From Irineochytrium annulatum (Eukaryota > Chytridiomycota > Chytridiomycetes > Chytridiales > Chytridiaceae), in assembly GCA_027600665.1 (NCBI GenBank), contig JADGJL010000378.1, positions 1 through 23,419 of the forward strand: 23,419 nucleotides of DNA, read 5' to 3'. The notes under the pieces were generated by a model that saw only the letters and a list, made by a program, of their open reading frames with translations, was not told where the DNA came from and ran no database searches. Below are positions 21,166 through 23,419 of the stretch, in pieces; the stretch's first letter is position 1; the number at the start of each line of letters is the position of its first letter. A program made the position numbers and the translations under genes.

Positions 21166-23419
21166 ATGGCCGTCGGCCAGTTCACTGCCAGCTACCTCCG
21201 AGAGTTGAGCCGCGATCCGGCTGCCGTCGATGACGTCCGCGCCGCACTCGGGGCCGGCCGGGCTTTCAAGCGGAAAGAGAGAATGGCCGTGATGATGTTG
21301 GACATTAGCGGCTACTCCAAGATGTCGGCGGGCTTGGTGAGTTTTGAGTGTTGGGGAGTTTACAGGATCCCTGCTCGACCTTGTACAAAATCGCGGAGTG
21401 GACGGACGCGAGGTGGCAGCTGGAGGGACGGGATCAGAAGTTACTGCAGCGTGATTTGTGAATGACGAACTGGCGGTAACTGGTGGCGGGCGTCTGGCCA
21501 CCCGGATCGAGTGGACTGGTAGCAGACGGCTCCCGAAAAAAGCGGCGGTTATGGTGCAAGATATTTTGCGGGCAACGAAGATCTTATTGTGGGCGACCAG
21601 GAAGGCGCCAATGTGTTATAAAATCGTCGTGAGAAAGATTGAGGGCAAGGGGAAAGGGGGATTTGGGTTGGATGAGACACGGCACCCTTAGCCTTCTTCA
21701 TTAATGTAGTTTTGTTCGATAGTCGTGGCTTATTGTTGATCATCATCCTATCTCGTAGACATTTCTCGGCAAGATGGCGTCGGAAATTATCACGACATCA
21801 ATCGGGGCATATTTAAACCAGGTAATAATTCAAGCTCAACCGGCTCGTCTTCGTCTGATTTCTACAAGATTATCGACGTTATTTCGATTTACCATGGAGA
21901 TATTGTAAAGTTCCTTGGTGAGAACCGTGCTCTGTTTGCTGTTTGCTGATGTACCATTCTTTGTAGGTGACGCCGTCCTCGTAACGTTTTCAAGACTGGT
22001 TCCGGAGGAGCCCGAAGGTCAGATGGCTCTACGTGCTATCGCTTGCTGTCTGCACATCATGTCAGCCTACCCGGTGATGGATCTCGACATGAAGCTCGCG
22101 GAAAGAAGCGCAGTGATCAACGGAAGCCGTGAAGATGAAGCTGCTGAGAGGAGCGGAGCCAACAGCCGCATTACGCAGCTGCGGCTGCACTGCGCAATTA
22201 CTGCAGGCGAAATATCGCGTGTTATTGTTGGGGAATTTGACCATAGAATGGATTACTTTATTCACGGAGAGAGCTTGGCTGCTCTGGGCGTAATCCTTGA
22301 TGCTACGAAGCACGACGAGTTTGGGGTTGCGTTGGCCGCATTGGGGTCCTTGAAGAACGATGTGATAGAAGTGCTTGGATCAGCTGCATCAAGTTCGACG
22401 AAAGAACACTATTTATTTGATGCAGGCGCCGTGAGAGCTTTAGCATCCGACTTATTGCTATACAAAAATGGCGAACAAGCGCTCTCCATTGCTGAGAGGT
22501 TTCTTGCCTCAACAATAACCGCTACACCTGAACGTGGCGCCATCGTTGAGAGAAACAGCTATGACATTGCATTTCTGAGCAAGTTTCTCAACGAGTCAAC
22601 CCAGCTGCAAATGGATACGGCGGAAAATTTTGTCAGCTACAGGTTAATCAGACGGGGTACGCGTAAGAGCAGCAATACAGAAGTGGAGGCTTCCCACAGA
22701 GTTAACGTTCCAGCGGAGTTTCGCTCTGTCTCCACCGTCTTTGTCGCCCTCAATTTTCCTTTTGACGCGACTGCAGTACAAAAGGTGGTTTCAAGCTTTA
22801 TGAAGTCGCTGAGGAAACACGGCGGAATATTCCAGCAATACGCCGGTGAAGATTCATCGCGTGTGTTTGTACTAAAATGTTATAGTTGATGACAAAGGGC
22901 AAACCCTCTTAGCATTGTTCGGACTACCGGTGCGTTAACTCTTATTTACTTTTTTTTTTTTACCTTCAATGTTGTTTCTCAAATCACCGCAGCCACACAC
23001 TCATATTAATAATGGAGAGAAGTGCGTTCTGGCAATGCTCGATTTTCACGAACAATTGCAAAAGCTGGGTTTGCTAGCCCAGGTGCATATCGGCATATCC
23101 GTTGCATCCGGGGAGATTCTTTTCACCGTGGTCGGCAACAAGAACCGCAGTGAGACTAGCCATTTAGGTACTTATGCCTTGCTATCCTGCTTTCTCTGAC
23201 CTCACCAAAAGGCGACGTGGTGATTACGGCGGCTCGCTTGATGGGAACTGCCAAAAAGGAGGGTGTTATTGTCGTTGACGAAGTAACGAATGAACACATT
23301 AAGCTGATGATAGAAACGCGTGACCTTGGTTTCGTGAAAGTGAAGGGGAAAACCCTCCCGCTTCACGTCTTTGGCGTTCCGTTCCCTCCGGAGGTGAATT
23401 ATGAGGCGCAAACGCCAGA
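21166..23419 (+). CDS. ADCY10-like (soluble adenylyl cyclase type) protein, copy C (3' end outside window)
   Basis: Third paralogue, in tandem with B; 529 codons visible. Exons: 21166-21336, 21759-21821, 21869-21917, 21967-22845, 22886-22929, 22993-23167, 23212-23419 (open). C1: D46 (MLDISGYS), K92 and D96 (GDIVKFLGDAVL), the same spacing as in A and B. A linker of about 130 residues leads to C2 (FRSVSTVFVALN), with QQYAVDDKGQTLLALFGLP, a GISVASGEILFTVVG strand pair, and GDVVITAARLM, again with Arg469 kept and Ile465 in place of Asn. The window ends just after C2, at the segment that joins it to the NTPase domain in A and B. Intron 1 is 422 nt, far longer than any other in the window, and intron 4 is only 40 nt. 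Nothing visible suggests a pseudogene: every junction keeps frame and no internal stop remains. Whether the NTPase and C-terminal domains are intact cannot be seen here. Confidence 0.88.
21337..21758 (+). other. Long first intron of cyclase copy C
   Basis: 422 nt, donor GTGAGT, acceptor CTCGTAG, joining ...KMSAGL to TFLGKMASE exactly as the contiguous sequence of copies A and B demands. It is about eight times longer than the typical intron here. The middle is G/A-rich and no recognisable mobile element ends or coding match were seen. Confidence 0.75.

Noticed and set aside
20445..21233. 262-codon open frame on the plus strand spanning the B/C gap
   Set aside because: It overlaps the end of B and the start of C out of frame and is Arg/Ser/Pro-rich with no recognisable motif; best explained by high GC.
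21458..21691. 77-codon open frame inside copy C intron 1
   Set aside because: Copies A and B are contiguous at this point and the peptide matches nothing; treated as intron sequence.

Overview
This window looks like nuclear DNA of an early-diverging, probably zoosporic (chytrid-like) fungus. The clathrin heavy chain is clearly fungal in its residue choices. Protein-coding genes are broken by many very small GT-AG introns, mostly 40-70 nt. A conserved eukaryotic neighbourhood sits next to three genes of the ADCY10 (soluble adenylyl cyclase) type, a family I know from animals and protists and, to my knowledge, not from Dikarya. The placement is an inference; no rRNA or other marker is present.

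Layout: (1) 2-5035 (+): the 3' four-fifths of a clathrin heavy chain gene, running in from the left edge, with 19 exons. (2) 5337-5804 (-): a three-exon gene for the mitochondrial small Tim chaperone TIM8, easily missed because no exon exceeds 133 nt. (3) 6013-6636 (+): LSM1, divergent from TIM8 across about 208 bp. (4) 7086-9154 (-): PAF1, six exons, convergent with LSM1. (5) 9536-14700 (-), 15168-20554 (+) and 21166-23419 (+, cut by the right edge): three paralogous ADCY10-like cyclases, here called A, B and C. A and B are head-to-head across 467 bp, and C follows B in tandem. The two complete copies reconstruct to 1531 and 1594 residues: two class III cyclase domains, a STAND/AAA-like P-loop NTPase, and a long helical-repeat-like C-terminal region.

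How they fit together: the first half is housekeeping (vesicle coats, mitochondrial import, mRNA decay and transcription elongation) with no evident operon-like logic. The second half is a local expansion of one signalling family. All three copies keep the two metal-binding Asp of C1 and the transition-state Arg of C2. All three replace the C2 catalytic Asn with Ile, and where human sAC has the bicarbonate-sensing Arg they carry Gly or Ser. They therefore look like a diverged branch with altered catalysis or sensing, rather than textbook bicarbonate-activated cyclases.

Exon-intron models were built by hand from reading-frame continuity, GT/AG sites and family or paralogue alignment recalled from memory. 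Every junction is phase-consistent over the whole CDS, but none is confirmed by transcripts.
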